This document shows, piece after piece, positions 1 to 7,815 of a stretch of DNA of 7,815 nucleotides. Made by a program: the position numbers and the translations under genes. How positions within the stretch are numbered: the first letter of the stretch is position 1; every line of letters begins with the position of its first letter. A model generated the notes under the pieces. The model did not search any database, had not been told where the DNA came from, and saw only the letters and a list, made by a program, of their open reading frames with translations. The DNA comes from Planctomycetota bacterium (GTDB lineage: Bacteria > Planctomycetota > Planctomycetia > Isosphaerales > Isosphaeraceae), in NCBI GenBank assembly GCA_021778575.1, contig JAJYCH010000173.1:395-8209 (forward strand), written 5' to 3'.

Positions 1-1682
1 GCCCTCTCGGACAAGGCTTGGCCAACGCCGTCGGCATGGCGATCGCCGAGGTTGCTCTGGCGGCTCGCTTCAATCGACCAGGGCATTCGATCGTCGACCA
101 TTTCACCTATGTCCTGGCCAGCGATGGTGACCTGGAGGAAGGGCTCTCGTCCGAGGCCGGGTCGGAGGCCGGTCACCTCCGGCTGGGCAAGCTCATCGTC
201 CTCTACGCGGATAATCACATCACGATCGAAGGCAGTACCGAGCTGGCCTTCACCGAAGATCGGATGGCTCGCTTCGCCGCTTTCGGCTGGCACGTCCAGC
301 GGGTCGAACAGAGCAACGACATCGACCGGATCGCCGGAGCGCTGGAGGCGGCCCGCAAGGAGATGGATCGGCCTTCCTTGATTCAAGTCCGGACCCACAT
401 CGGCTTCGGAAGTCCTCACAAGCAGGATACCGCCGCCGCCCACGGTGAGCCGCTGGGACCGGAGGAAGTTCGTCTGACCAAGGAGGGACTTGGCTGGCCG
501 GTGGAACCTACCTTCGCGATTCCCGAGGAGGCCCGGGAACATTTCCGGGAAGCGATTGAGCGCGGGAGTCTCGCTCAGAGCGAGTGGGAGTCGCGGTTCG
601 CGGCTTATGCCCAGGAAAACCCGGAGCTGGCAACCGAGTTCCGGCGGGTCACCGATCGTCGGCTCCCACCAGGTTGGGACGAGAACCTTCCCCGATTCGC
701 CGCGACCGATGGACCAATGGCGACCAGGATCGCCTCGGGAAAGACGATCGAGATCCTGGGCCGTCACCTACCCGAGTTGATGGGAGGCTCGGCCGACCTG
801 GCTCCCAGCACCCATACGAACATGGACGGAGCCGGGAACTTCGAGCCGGAGAACTGGGCGGGACGCAACATGCACTTCGGCATTCGTGAGCATGCGATGG
901 GTGCGATCATGAACGGCATGGCGTTGCATCGCGGCCTGATCCCGTTCGGGTCGACCTTCCTGATCTTCAGCGACTACATGCGTCCGCCAATGCGTTTGGC
1001 GGCGATGAACGGCCTGCCCGTGATCTACATCTTCACCCACGACAGCATCGCCATGGGCGAAGACGGCCCGACCCATCAGCCGGTCGAGCAACTCGTGGGG
1101 TTGAGGTCGATCCCAGGGATGGTCGTGATCCGGCCGGCGGATGCGAACGAAACGGTCGTCGCCTGGCGGATCGCCATCGGGCGGAGGAACGGTCCCACGG
1201 CTCTTGCCCTGACTCGCCAGGGGCTCCCCGTGCTCGACCTGGATCACTTCCCGGCGCTATCGGCGGGGGTAACGCTGGGTGGCTATGTCCTCGCGGATTC
1301 TCCGACGGGTGGGCAGCCCGATATCATCCTGATCGCGACGGGTTCCGAGGTTCACCTGGCGCTCGGGGCGCGGGATCGGCTGGCCACCGAGGACGTCCAG
1401 GCCCGGGTGGTCAGCCTGCCGAGCACGGAGGTCTTCTCGATGCAGTCAAACTCGTATCGGGATGAAGTCTTGCCGCTGGGCGTGCCCCTTCTGGCGATCG
1501 AGGCCGGAGCTACTCTCGGCTGGAAATCCTATGTCGGGCCTCAGATGAGCGTGATCGGGGTGGACAGATTCGGGGCCTCGGCCCCCGGGCCGGTCGTGAT
1601 GGAACAGTATGGATTCACCGTGGATAACGTCTGCAAACGCACCCATGACTTGCTCCGGCAGATCCGGGAGAAATCCGGATGA
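1..1682 (+). CDS. tkt: Transketolase, 5'-truncated by window edge
   Basis: Transketolase is a thiamine-diphosphate enzyme that moves two-carbon ketol units between sugar phosphates in the non-oxidative pentose phosphate pathway; it is cytosolic. The frame is already open at base 3, reading [12 protein letters not shown], the family's GPLGQG motif, so the true start lies upstream; a TTG at 18 is not the start. About 559 residues are visible of a usual 660-690. The cofactor-binding motif begins SDGDLEEG (from about 120) and ends in ADN about 30 residues later. A substrate-binding His lies in AHGEPLG. The pyrimidine-domain motifs GIREHAM (catalytic Glu) and [19 protein letters not shown] (about 1035-1091) are intact, and the C-terminal domain includes IATGSEV. 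The stop overlaps the next ATG as ATGA (1679-1682), suggesting coupling to the rpiB-like frame. Nothing visible suggests loss of function. Confidence 0.96.
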   Translation, partial: PLGQGLANAVGMAIAEVALAARFNRPGHSIVDHFTYVLASDGDLEEGLSSEAGSEAGHLRLGKLIVLYADNHITIEGSTELAFTEDRMARFAAFGWHVQRVEQSNDIDRIAGALEAARKEMDRPSLIQVRTHIGFGSPHKQDTAAAHGEPLGPEEVRLTKEGLGWPVEPTFAIPEEAREHFREAIERGSLAQSEWESRFAAYAQENPELATEFRRVTDRRLPPGWDENLPRFAATDGPMATRIASGKTIEILGRHLPELMGGSADLAPSTHTNMDGAGNFEPENWAGRNMHFGIREHAMGAIMNGMALHRGLIPFGSTFLIFSDYMRPPMRLAAMNGLPVIYIFTHDSIAMGEDGPTHQPVEQLVGLRSIPGMVVIRPADANETVVAWRIAIGRRNGPTALALTRQGLPVLDLDHFPALSAGVTLGGYVLADSPTGGQPDIILIATGSEVHLALGARDRLATEDVQARVVSLPSTEVFSMQSNSYRDEVLPLGVPLLAIEAGATLGWKSYVGPQMSVIGVDRFGASAPGPVVMEQYGFTVDNVCKRTHDLLRQIREKSG

Positions 1683-1843
1683 GAGTGGGTATCGCCTGGG
1701 ATCAAGGAGGGTTCGCCTTGAGAACTCAGGGCGAGGAGTCGCTCCCTGGCTCGGGTCACGAAGTTATTGACCTTGACACTGAGCGCCGCCTGCGCCGGAT
1801 GGCCAAAGTGCGGCTGCTTGAGAACCAGGAAGTGGAAACATGA
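1679..1843 (+). pseudogene. rpiB: rpiB remnant (ribose-5-phosphate isomerase B, internally deleted)
   Basis: A 54-codon open frame starts at the ATG overlapping the tkt stop. Its N-terminus, [14 protein letters not shown], followed about 20 residues later by GHEVIDLD, matches the start of RpiB proteins (E. coli RpiB has CDHVGF and VEVIDKG). Its end, ERRLRRMAKVRLLENQ, resembles the RpiB C-terminal helix (E. coli GGRHQQRVEAITAIEQ). Roughly 95-100 central residues of a usual ~150 are missing, including the catalytic Cys and the Thr and His region. The conserved His of the DH motif is Gln here. RpiB interconverts ribose 5-phosphate and ribulose 5-phosphate, so a position between tkt and zwf is where an intact gene would make sense. 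The frame stays open across the join, so a short peptide may be made, but it cannot be an active isomerase. The similarity was judged by eye; chance is the alternative. Confidence 0.62.
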
Positions 1844-1874
1844 GCATTTCCATTGGACTAGCGATGCTTGAGAA
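1815..1874 (+). repeat. Ten-base direct repeat TGCTTGAGAA, two copies
   Basis: TGCTTGAGAA occurs at 1815-1824 and again at 1865-1874, exactly 50 bases apart. The first copy lies in the C-terminal codons of the rpiB remnant (LLEN) and the second in the short leader frame (MLEK). It may be a trace of a partial duplication at the end of rpiB, or chance. Confidence 0.45.
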
Positions 1875-1890
1875 GGGAGACATTCGATGA
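1840..1890 (+). other. Possible 16-codon leader ORF coupled to zwf
   Basis: ATG at 1840 opens a 16-residue frame, [16 protein letters not shown]. Its ATG overlaps the stop of the rpiB remnant (ATGA, 1840-1843) and its TGA overlaps the zwf ATG (ATGA, 1887-1890). A weak AGGA lies at 1827-1830. If translated, it would carry ribosomes from the rpiB remnant into zwf. I recognise no family. A frame this short could be open by chance, so a coding role is unproven. Confidence 0.25.
1871..1879 (+). promoter_or_regulatory. Ribosome binding site of zwf
   Basis: AGAAGGGAG ends seven bases before the ATG at 1887. It is a strong purine-rich Shine-Dalgarno match and fixes that ATG as the zwf start, which also leaves the expected number of residues before the NADP-binding GxxGDLA motif. 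Confidence 0.7.
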
Positions 1891-3287
1891 TCCCCGTCCA
1901 TTCAGACTCGTTGGTGCTCTTCGGCGTCACAGGTGATCTTGCCCACAAGATGATCTTCCCGGCGCTTTACGCGCTCGTCAAGAGTGGCACGTTGAAGGTT
2001 CCTGTCATTGGCGTCGCCCTCCCGAAGTGGAGTCTGGATCAGCTCCACGACCGCGTCAAGGACAGCCTGAAACAAGCGGGCGTGTCCGAAAACCCCGCCG
2101 ATCTGGAGAAGCTGCTCTCACTGTTGCACTACGTCAGCGGGGACTATGCGGATCAGCAGACTTACCAGTCGATCAAGCAGGCGCTGGGTGGCGCCCGCCG
2201 CCCGGCGCACTACCTCGCCATCCCACCCTCCCTCTTCTCGACGGTGATCAAAGGGCTTGGTGCCGCGGGCCTGGGCGAGAATGGGCGAGTCATCGTCGAG
2301 AAGCCATTCGGTCGGGACCTGGCCTCCGCGAGGCAGCTCAATCAGGTCGCGCGGTCCGTGTTCCCTGAGGACTCGATCTTCCGGATCGACCACTTCCTCG
2401 GCAAGGAGGCGATCATGAACATCCTCTATTTCCGGTTCGCCAATTCATTCCTGGAGCCGATCTGGAACAGCAACTTCGTGGCCAGCGTCCAGATCACCCT
2501 GTCCGAGGCTTTCGGTGTGAACGGGCGAGGAGCGTTTTACGAGTCTGCCGGCTGTCTCCGCGACGTGATCCAGAACCACCTCTTCCAGGTCGTCGCCCTC
2601 CTTGCCATGGAGCCGCCGTCCGAGCGCGATTTCGGCGCAGTCCATGGCGAAAAGGCCAAGGTCTTTCGAGCGATGCGCCCCTTGAAGCCCGATGACCTGG
2701 TTCGCGGTCAATATGCCGGCTACCGTGACGAACCGGACGTGGCGAAAGACTCCGATGTCGAGACTTACTGTGCCCTCCGGCTCTCGATCGACTCGCCGCG
2801 ATGGAAGGGAGTGCCCTGGTACCTCCGCTCCGGCAAATACCTCGCTGCCTCAGCGACCGAGGTTCTGGTGGAACTGAAACCGCCGCCCCAGCGCCTTTTC
2901 GCCGATTCAGCGCCGACGACCGGCCGGTCCAATTATCTGCGGTTCCAACTCTCTCCCTGTTCCGCCATCGCCCTTGCCGCTCGCGTCAAACATCCTGGGA
3001 ATGAGTTCGTCGGCGACCAGCGAGAGCTCTATCTGGCTGAAGAACAGTCGGGAGAAGAATCGCCCTACCAGCGGCTCCTGGGCGACGCCATGGCCGGCGA
3101 TGGCGCGCTCTTCACGCGTGAGGATTCGGTCGAGGCTGCCTGGGCGGTGGTCGATCCTGTTCTCGAAAATCACCACCCCGCGCGCCCCTACGATCGCGGC
3201 AAATGGGGTCCCGAAGAGGCGGATGAACTGATTGCCGCCGACGGGGGCTGGTATGACCCCAAGCCCGAAACGGTCGCCGAAAAATAA
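1887..3287 (+). CDS. zwf: Glucose-6-phosphate 1-dehydrogenase
   Basis: This enzyme oxidises glucose 6-phosphate to 6-phosphogluconolactone with reduction of NADP (or NAD), the entry step of the oxidative pentose phosphate pathway. The protein has 466 residues, slightly shorter than the usual ~490. The Rossmann nucleotide-binding motif GVTGDLAHK lies at residues 13-21. The substrate-binding EKPFGRDL follows at 138-145, with Lys139. The active-site signature RIDHFLGKE is at 166-174 (Asp168, His169), and the catalytic His is His231 in [18 protein letters not shown] and [10 protein letters not shown] in the second half are also typical. No key residue is missing. The ATG at 1887 has a good ribosome binding site and overlaps an upstream stop as ATGA. 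It shares a pathway with tkt upstream. The next gene begins 53 bases after its stop, so read-through into the atp genes is plausible. Confidence 0.97.
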   Translation: MIPVHSDSLVLFGVTGDLAHKMIFPALYALVKSGTLKVPVIGVALPKWSLDQLHDRVKDSLKQAGVSENPADLEKLLSLLHYVSGDYADQQTYQSIKQALGGARRPAHYLAIPPSLFSTVIKGLGAAGLGENGRVIVEKPFGRDLASARQLNQVARSVFPEDSIFRIDHFLGKEAIMNILYFRFANSFLEPIWNSNFVASVQITLSEAFGVNGRGAFYESAGCLRDVIQNHLFQVVALLAMEPPSERDFGAVHGEKAKVFRAMRPLKPDDLVRGQYAGYRDEPDVAKDSDVETYCALRLSIDSPRWKGVPWYLRSGKYLAASATEVLVELKPPPQRLFADSAPTTGRSNYLRFQLSPCSAIALAARVKHPGNEFVGDQRELYLAEEQSGEESPYQRLLGDAMAGDGALFTREDSVEAAWAVVDPVLENHHPARPYDRGKWGPEEADELIAADGGWYDPKPETVAEK

Positions 3288-3340
3288 GACTCTCCGGGGT
3301 CGATTTCGGGCCGAGTGGTTCCTATGAGAAGACACAACCC

Positions 3341-5179
<1,839 letters not shown>

Positions 5180-5187
<8 letters not shown>

Positions 5188-5509
5188 AGAACCCAAAACA
5201 AATGGCAATGGCGAGGAGTCACCCTTCAGCCGGTTGGTCGGCACCCAGGCCAGGCGGATGTTGAAGGCTCGGCGAGAGGGGATGAAGAGCGTCTGGTTCG
5301 GCCTGGGGATGTCGGGACTGATCGGCTGGTCGGTGGCTGTTCCGACCCTGATCGGCGCGGCACTCGGAATCTGGATCGATCGACGTTATCCGAGTCCTTA
5401 TTCATGGACATTGATGCTACTTCTCCTCGGCCTGGTCATCGGCTGCTGGAATGCCTGGCACTGGGTCGACTCGGAATATCAGCAAATGCAGGAGAAATCG
5501 GATGAGTGA
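5180..5509 (+). CDS. atpQ: N-ATPase accessory membrane protein AtpQ (AtpI-like, ATPase gene 1 family)
   Basis: AtpQ is the small AtpI-related membrane protein found in N-ATPase operons; AtpI relatives are linked to rotor-ring assembly and possibly divalent cation handling, but its exact role here is unproven. The product is 109 residues: a charged cytoplasmic N-terminus (1-36), a hydrophobic segment at about 38-65, GAALGIWIDRRYP (59-71), and a second membrane segment at about 75-95 ending GLVIGCWNAWHWV. The G-x-x-x-G-x-x-x-D motif and the two-helix hairpin are typical of the family. ATG 5180 overlaps the end of atpC by eight bases; starting further upstream would read the atpC frame region as unrelated sequence. 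Confidence 0.87.
5490..5495 (+). promoter_or_regulatory. Ribosome binding site of atpR
   Basis: AGGAGA lies six bases before ATG 5502 inside the end of atpQ. It selects 5502 over the frame's earlier possible starts and gives a protein of normal AtpR size. Confidence 0.65.
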
Positions 5510-5828
5510 CCTTCCTCACCTTACCGTCGCCTTCGTCGCCGGAGCCGTGCTTGGCATGTTCTTCTTCGGCGGCCTCTGGTGGACGGTGCAGAAAGTGGTC
5601 AGATCCGAACAGCCGGCGATCTGGTTCCTCGGCAGTCTGGTCCTGCGGACCGGCCTGATCCTGACGGGCTTCTCTCTGGTCGCGCAGGGGCATTGGTCGC
5701 GGATCGTGGCGTGTCTCCTGGGATTTCTGATCGCTCGTTTCCTTGTTGTCAAACGGCTCTCGCGAGGAGCGGCGGAAACGCGCGGCGATCAGGAACTGGA
5801 GGCAAGCCATGCGTATCAGTCCCGATGA
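5502..5828 (+). CDS. atpR: N-ATPase subunit AtpR
   Basis: AtpR is a small three-helix membrane protein specific to N-ATPases. Its conserved membrane Arg residues have been proposed to contact the rotor-ring carboxylates and aid ring assembly. The product has 108 residues with hydrophobic segments at about 7-29 (AFVAGAVLGMFFFGGLWW), 38-61 and 66-84. Arg49 (LVLRTGL) and Arg79 (LIARFLV) sit inside the second and third segments, which fits the family. A charged tail of about 20 residues follows, partly because the last 20 bases overlap atpB. Its position between atpQ and atpB is the standard N-ATPase order. Confidence 0.85.
   Translation: MSDLPHLTVAFVAGAVLGMFFFGGLWWTVQKVVRSEQPAIWFLGSLVLRTGLILTGFSLVAQGHWSRIVACLLGFLIARFLVVKRLSRGAAETRGDQELEASHAYQSR
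5798..5802 (+). promoter_or_regulatory. Ribosome binding site of atpB
   Basis: GGAGG, six bases before ATG 5809 and inside the end of atpR, supports that start. The resulting N-terminus, MRISPDELVFW, is typical of N-ATPase a subunits. Confidence 0.7.
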
Positions 5829-6480
5829 GTTGGTCTTCTGGCGGTACGGGCCAGTGGTTCTGAACAGCACGATTGTCACGACCTGGGCGTTGATGCTCGC
5901 GATGACTCTCGGGGCAATCCTCGTCACTCGCAAGCTCGCGACGGAAGGGAAGATTTCGCGCTGGCAAGGCTTCCTCGAAATCGTGGTCACTTCGATCCAG
6001 GGCCAGATCAAAGGGGTGGGTCTCGATCATCCCGAGAAATACATCGCCTTTATTGGAACCTTGTTCCTGTTCATCGCCGTGTCCAATCTCGCCACGATCC
6101 TCCCTGGGTACGAGCCCCCGACCGGGTCGCTCTCGACGACCTCGGCCCTGGCGCTCTGCGTGTTCGTCGCCGTGCCGTTCTTTGGCATCGAACGGCAAGG
6201 ACTGGGTGGTTATCTCAAGTCGTATTTACAGCCCACCGTCATCATGCTGCCGTTCAATATCATCAGCGAACTCTCGCGGACCCTGGCCCTGGCCGTCCGC
6301 CTGTTTGGCAACATGATGAGCGGGGCGATGATCATCGCCATCTTGCTCACGATTACCCCGCTGTTTTTCCCGATCATCATGAACCTGCTCGGCCTGCTGA
6401 CCGGCATGGTCCAGGCCTACATCTTCAGCATCCTCGCCACGGTTTACATCGCCGCCGCGACGCGAACTCGCGGGGTTTGA
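5809..6480 (+). CDS. atpB: N-type ATPase subunit a (ion channel)
   Basis: Subunit a forms the membrane half-channels through which the coupling ion reaches and leaves the rotor ring. The product has 223 residues, the short N-ATPase form, beginning MRISPDELVFWRYG. Hydrophobic segments lie at about 19-39, 78-99, 109-127, 142-180 and 182-217. The essential Arg is Arg164 in LAVRLFGNMMSG, matching Arg210 of E. coli, and Gln202 in VQAYIFS matches E. coli Gln252. FIGTLFLFIAVSNLATILPG (81-100) is also a family hallmark. All key residues are intact. The gene overlaps atpR by 20 bases and is followed after 31 bases by atpE. Confidence 0.95.
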   Translation: MRISPDELVFWRYGPVVLNSTIVTTWALMLAMTLGAILVTRKLATEGKISRWQGFLEIVVTSIQGQIKGVGLDHPEKYIAFIGTLFLFIAVSNLATILPGYEPPTGSLSTTSALALCVFVAVPFFGIERQGLGGYLKSYLQPTVIMLPFNIISELSRTLALAVRLFGNMMSGAMIIAILLTITPLFFPIIMNLLGLLTGMVQAYIFSILATVYIAAATRTRGV

Positions 6481-6500
6481 GTCCGGACCACGAGCCACGA

Positions 6501-6506
6501 AAGGGA
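6501..6506 (+). promoter_or_regulatory. Ribosome binding site of atpE
   Basis: AAGGGA lies five bases before ATG 6512, favouring that start over the in-frame ATG at 6521. It sits in the 31-base atpB-atpE gap, the longest gap inside the operon; rotor subunits are needed in many copies, so a good independent site is expected. Confidence 0.6.
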
Positions 6507-6511
6507 CCCTT

Positions 6512-6793
6512 ATGGATAGCATGACTCTGATCGCGACCGCCTCGATTTTCACCGCTGGTCTCACGATCGGCCTGGGCAGCATCGCGCCGGCGCTCGGCGA
6601 AGGGAAAGCCGTCTCGACGGCGTTGAGTTCGCTGGCGCAGCAGCCCGACGCCGCGCCCACGATCACTCGGACCCTGTTCGTGGGTCTGGCGATGATCGAA
6701 TCAATTGCCATCTACTGTTTCGTGGTCTCGATGATCCTCATCTTCGCCAACCCGTTCTGGAACCACGTGATCGCCCAACATACGGGGAAGTGA
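6512..6793 (+). CDS. atpE: N-type ATPase subunit c (rotor ring), altered ion-site residue
   Basis: Subunit c is a two-helix hairpin whose copies form the ion-carrying rotor ring. The product is 93 residues: helix 1 at about 5-38 with GSIAPALGEGKAV, a polar loop at AQQPD (42-46), and helix 2 at about 52-80 ending ILIFANPF. It has the double-carboxylate pattern of N-ATPases: Glu30 in GEG, where Na+-type rings such as Ilyobacter have Gln32, and the ion-binding Glu63. After Glu63 come Ser64, Ile65, Ala66, Ile67 and Tyr68. The Na+ signature would be E-S-T with Tyr three residues on, so Thr is replaced by Ile (ATT) at residue 65. Ser64 and Tyr68 are kept. Ion choice (Na+ or H+) is therefore uncertain. 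N-type c subunits should not be read as Na+-specific by default. Confidence 0.95.
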   Translation: MDSMTLIATASIFTAGLTIGLGSIAPALGEGKAVSTALSSLAQQPDAAPTITRTLFVGLAMIESIAIYCFVVSMILIFANPFWNHVIAQHTGK

Positions 6794-6796
6794 GCC

Positions 6797-7815
6797 ATGA
6801 TCAACGGTTGGTTCACCATCGTCGCCCAGGCGATCAACTTCCTCATCCTGGTCTGGTTATTGAAGCGATTTCTCTACAAGCCCATTCTCCAGGCCATCGA
6901 CGCTCGCGAGAAGGGGATTGCCGAGCAACTCACCGCCGCGGTCGCCAAAGAGGCGGCGGCACAAACAAAGTCCGACGATCTCCAGCACAAGAACGAGGCG
7001 TTCGACCAGGAACGCGCGGCGCTACTGGCTCAAGCCACCGACGAGGCCAACAAACAACGCATGCAACTGCTCGACAAGGCCAGGAAGGATAGCGACGCCT
7101 TGCGGGCGAGCCGCCAGGCCGCGCTTCAAACCGAACAACAACATCTGAATCAGGAAATCCGCCTGTGGACCCAGAATCAGGTCTTCGCCATCGCCAGGAA
7201 GACGCTGGCCGATCTCGCGACACCGTGCCTGGAAGCGCGAATGAGCGAAGTGTTCATCGCCCGCTTGAAGGACTTGAAGGGGCCGGCGAAGGATCAAATC
7301 GCCGATGCCCTCAAGAAGACGCCTTGCAAGGCGAAGGTTCGCAGCGCCCTCGATCTGCCCATAGCCCAGCAAGCTGAGATTGAAAAGGCCTTCAAGGAAA
7401 CGTTTGGTCCCAACCTCCCGGTCCAGTTTCAATTCGAGACCGTACCGGAACTGGTAAGCGGCGTGGAGCTTACCACCAATGGGCAGAAGGTGGCCTGGAG
7501 CATCGCCGACTACCTCGCGACGCTGGAAACGAGCGTTGGCGAACTCTTGAAGCCGGATGCAGAGCCCAAATCGGCGACTCCACCCGCCGTTCCGGCCAAA
7601 CCCGTGTCAAAGACAGATGCCAGGCCTAGTCCCGATCCGGTGTCTTCGTCTCCGGATGGTGCGGATGTCTGGGGAGGCCAGCAGGTATTTGCTACGGGCG
7701 CCCGTATCGGTGCGCCGCCCGATCCTCTGGCCGAGCGTGGACAGGAATGGGGCGTGGTGCCGATGAACCCGCGAGCTCTGCGGCGTACCGCCTATCGCGA
7801 CGTTGTCGCGCTGTT
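6797..7815 (+). CDS. atpF: N-type ATPase b subunit with delta-like C-terminus, fused in frame to a MalQ fragment
   Basis: In N-ATPases the b subunit is elongated and its C-terminus replaces the separate delta protein, so it supplies the peripheral stalk. ATG 6797 lies three bases after the atpE stop, with GGAAG upstream at 6786-6790. The frame runs 339 codons to the window edge without a stop. Residues 5-22 form the membrane anchor (FTIVAQAINFLILVWLL), followed by KRFLYKPILQAIDAREKGI. Residues about 40-155 are a charged Glu/Gln/Lys/Ala-rich coiled-coil. Residues about 165-250 resemble the delta C-terminal domain, notably ELVSGVELTTNGQKVAWSIA (218-237). That completes a normal b-delta protein of about 250 residues. 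A Pro/Ala/Lys/Ser-rich stretch (254-285) then leads into sequence from 4-alpha-glucanotransferase (from residue 286). Such an extension is not known to me in this family. Confidence 0.88.
   Translation, partial: MINGWFTIVAQAINFLILVWLLKRFLYKPILQAIDAREKGIAEQLTAAVAKEAAAQTKSDDLQHKNEAFDQERAALLAQATDEANKQRMQLLDKARKDSDALRASRQAALQTEQQHLNQEIRLWTQNQVFAIARKTLADLATPCLEARMSEVFIARLKDLKGPAKDQIADALKKTPCKAKVRSALDLPIAQQAEIEKAFKETFGPNLPVQFQFETVPELVSGVELTTNGQKVAWSIADYLATLETSVGELLKPDAEPKSATPPAVPAKPVSKTDARPSPDPVSSSPDGADVWGGQQVFATGARIGAPPDPLAERGQEWGVVPMNPRALRRTAYRDVVAL
7652..7815 (+). pseudogene. malQ: malQ fragment (4-alpha-glucanotransferase, GH77), N-terminus missing, runs off window
   Basis: MalQ (amylomaltase) transfers maltooligosaccharide units between glucans. 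The visible 55 residues read PDGADVWGGQQVFATGARIG, then APPDPLAERGQEWGVVPMNP and RALRRTAYRDVVAL. They align by eye with the internal GH77 segment of E. coli MalQ containing VGAPPDILGPLGQNWGLPPM and the following YEPFIELL. In a complete enzyme some 370 residues (E. coli type) precede this point; here the preceding sequence is the b-delta subunit in the same frame. The catalytic Asp (in RIDH) would lie just beyond the edge. No start codon with a ribosome binding site is visible at the fragment's head. One change is seen: GVVP in place of the usual GLPP. It could be a truncated gene from a rearrangement, or a chimeric assembly. Confidence 0.72.

Noticed and set aside
768..1247. Long open frame on the minus strand (159 codons) inside tkt, and similar minus-strand frames elsewhere.
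   Set aside because: They are antisense shadows of high-GC genes whose plus-strand products carry all conserved motifs.
1767..1801. TTGACC and TTGACA (1767-1778) as a possible -35 element for zwf.
   Set aside because: At 16-18 bases downstream the sequence is GC-rich (CGGATG region) with no TATAAT-like box, and the stretch is explained by the rpiB-like coding frame.
3288..3340. Possible terminator between zwf and atpD (ACTC...GAGT with GC-rich interior).
   Set aside because: The pairing is only about four bases plus imperfect GC pairs, and no T-run follows.
6481..6511. A separate promoter or regulatory element in the atpB-atpE gap.
   Set aside because: Only 31 bases, with nothing beyond the ribosome binding site visible.

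Overview
The window is a gene-dense, plus-strand segment of a high-GC bacterial genome (roughly 60% G+C by eye). It joins a pentose phosphate block to most of an N-type ATPase operon, the alternative F-type rotary ATPase with gene order atpDCQRBEFAG. No rRNA, tRNA, CRISPR array or insertion sequence is visible. The gene mix and the style of the transketolase would suit a planctomycete or another bacterium that carries a laterally acquired N-ATPase. That assignment is an inference; no phylogenetic marker is present.

Layout. Positions 1-1682 hold a 5'-truncated transketolase (tkt). Positions 1679-1843 hold a 54-codon open frame that reads as the N-terminus of ribose-5-phosphate isomerase B joined directly to its C-terminal tail, so it looks like an internally deleted rpiB. 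A 16-codon open frame (1840-1890) links it to zwf, glucose-6-phosphate dehydrogenase (1887-3287). After 53 bases comes the N-ATPase operon: atpD (beta, 3341-4805, with an apparent frameshift near 3425-3431), atpC (epsilon, 4801-5187, apparently starting on ATT), atpQ (5180-5509), atpR (5502-5828), atpB (a, 5809-6480), atpE (c, 6512-6793) and atpF (b with a delta-like C-terminus, from 6797). The atpF frame has no stop codon. From about 7652 to the window edge it encodes an internal piece of 4-alpha-glucanotransferase (MalQ, GH77). The expected atpA and atpG are not seen.

How the genes work together. Zwf makes NADPH and 6-phosphogluconolactone. RpiB (if it were intact) and transketolase handle the pentose phosphates made downstream. 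The atp genes encode a rotary ATPase: beta carries catalysis, epsilon is the central stalk, b-delta is the peripheral stalk, a and c are the ion channel and rotor, and AtpQ and AtpR are the accessory membrane proteins that mark N-ATPases. The genes overlap or nearly touch, which implies co-transcription and translational coupling.

The main surprises are lesions and oddities in an otherwise recognisable locus: the collapsed rpiB, a beta subunit whose frame is restored by re-adding one copy of a 5-base repeat, an ATT start for epsilon, a Thr-to-Ile change beside the ion-binding Glu of subunit c, and the in-frame atpF-malQ junction. They could mean a decaying or rearranged locus. Some, especially the frameshift and the atpF-malQ junction, could instead be assembly artefacts.
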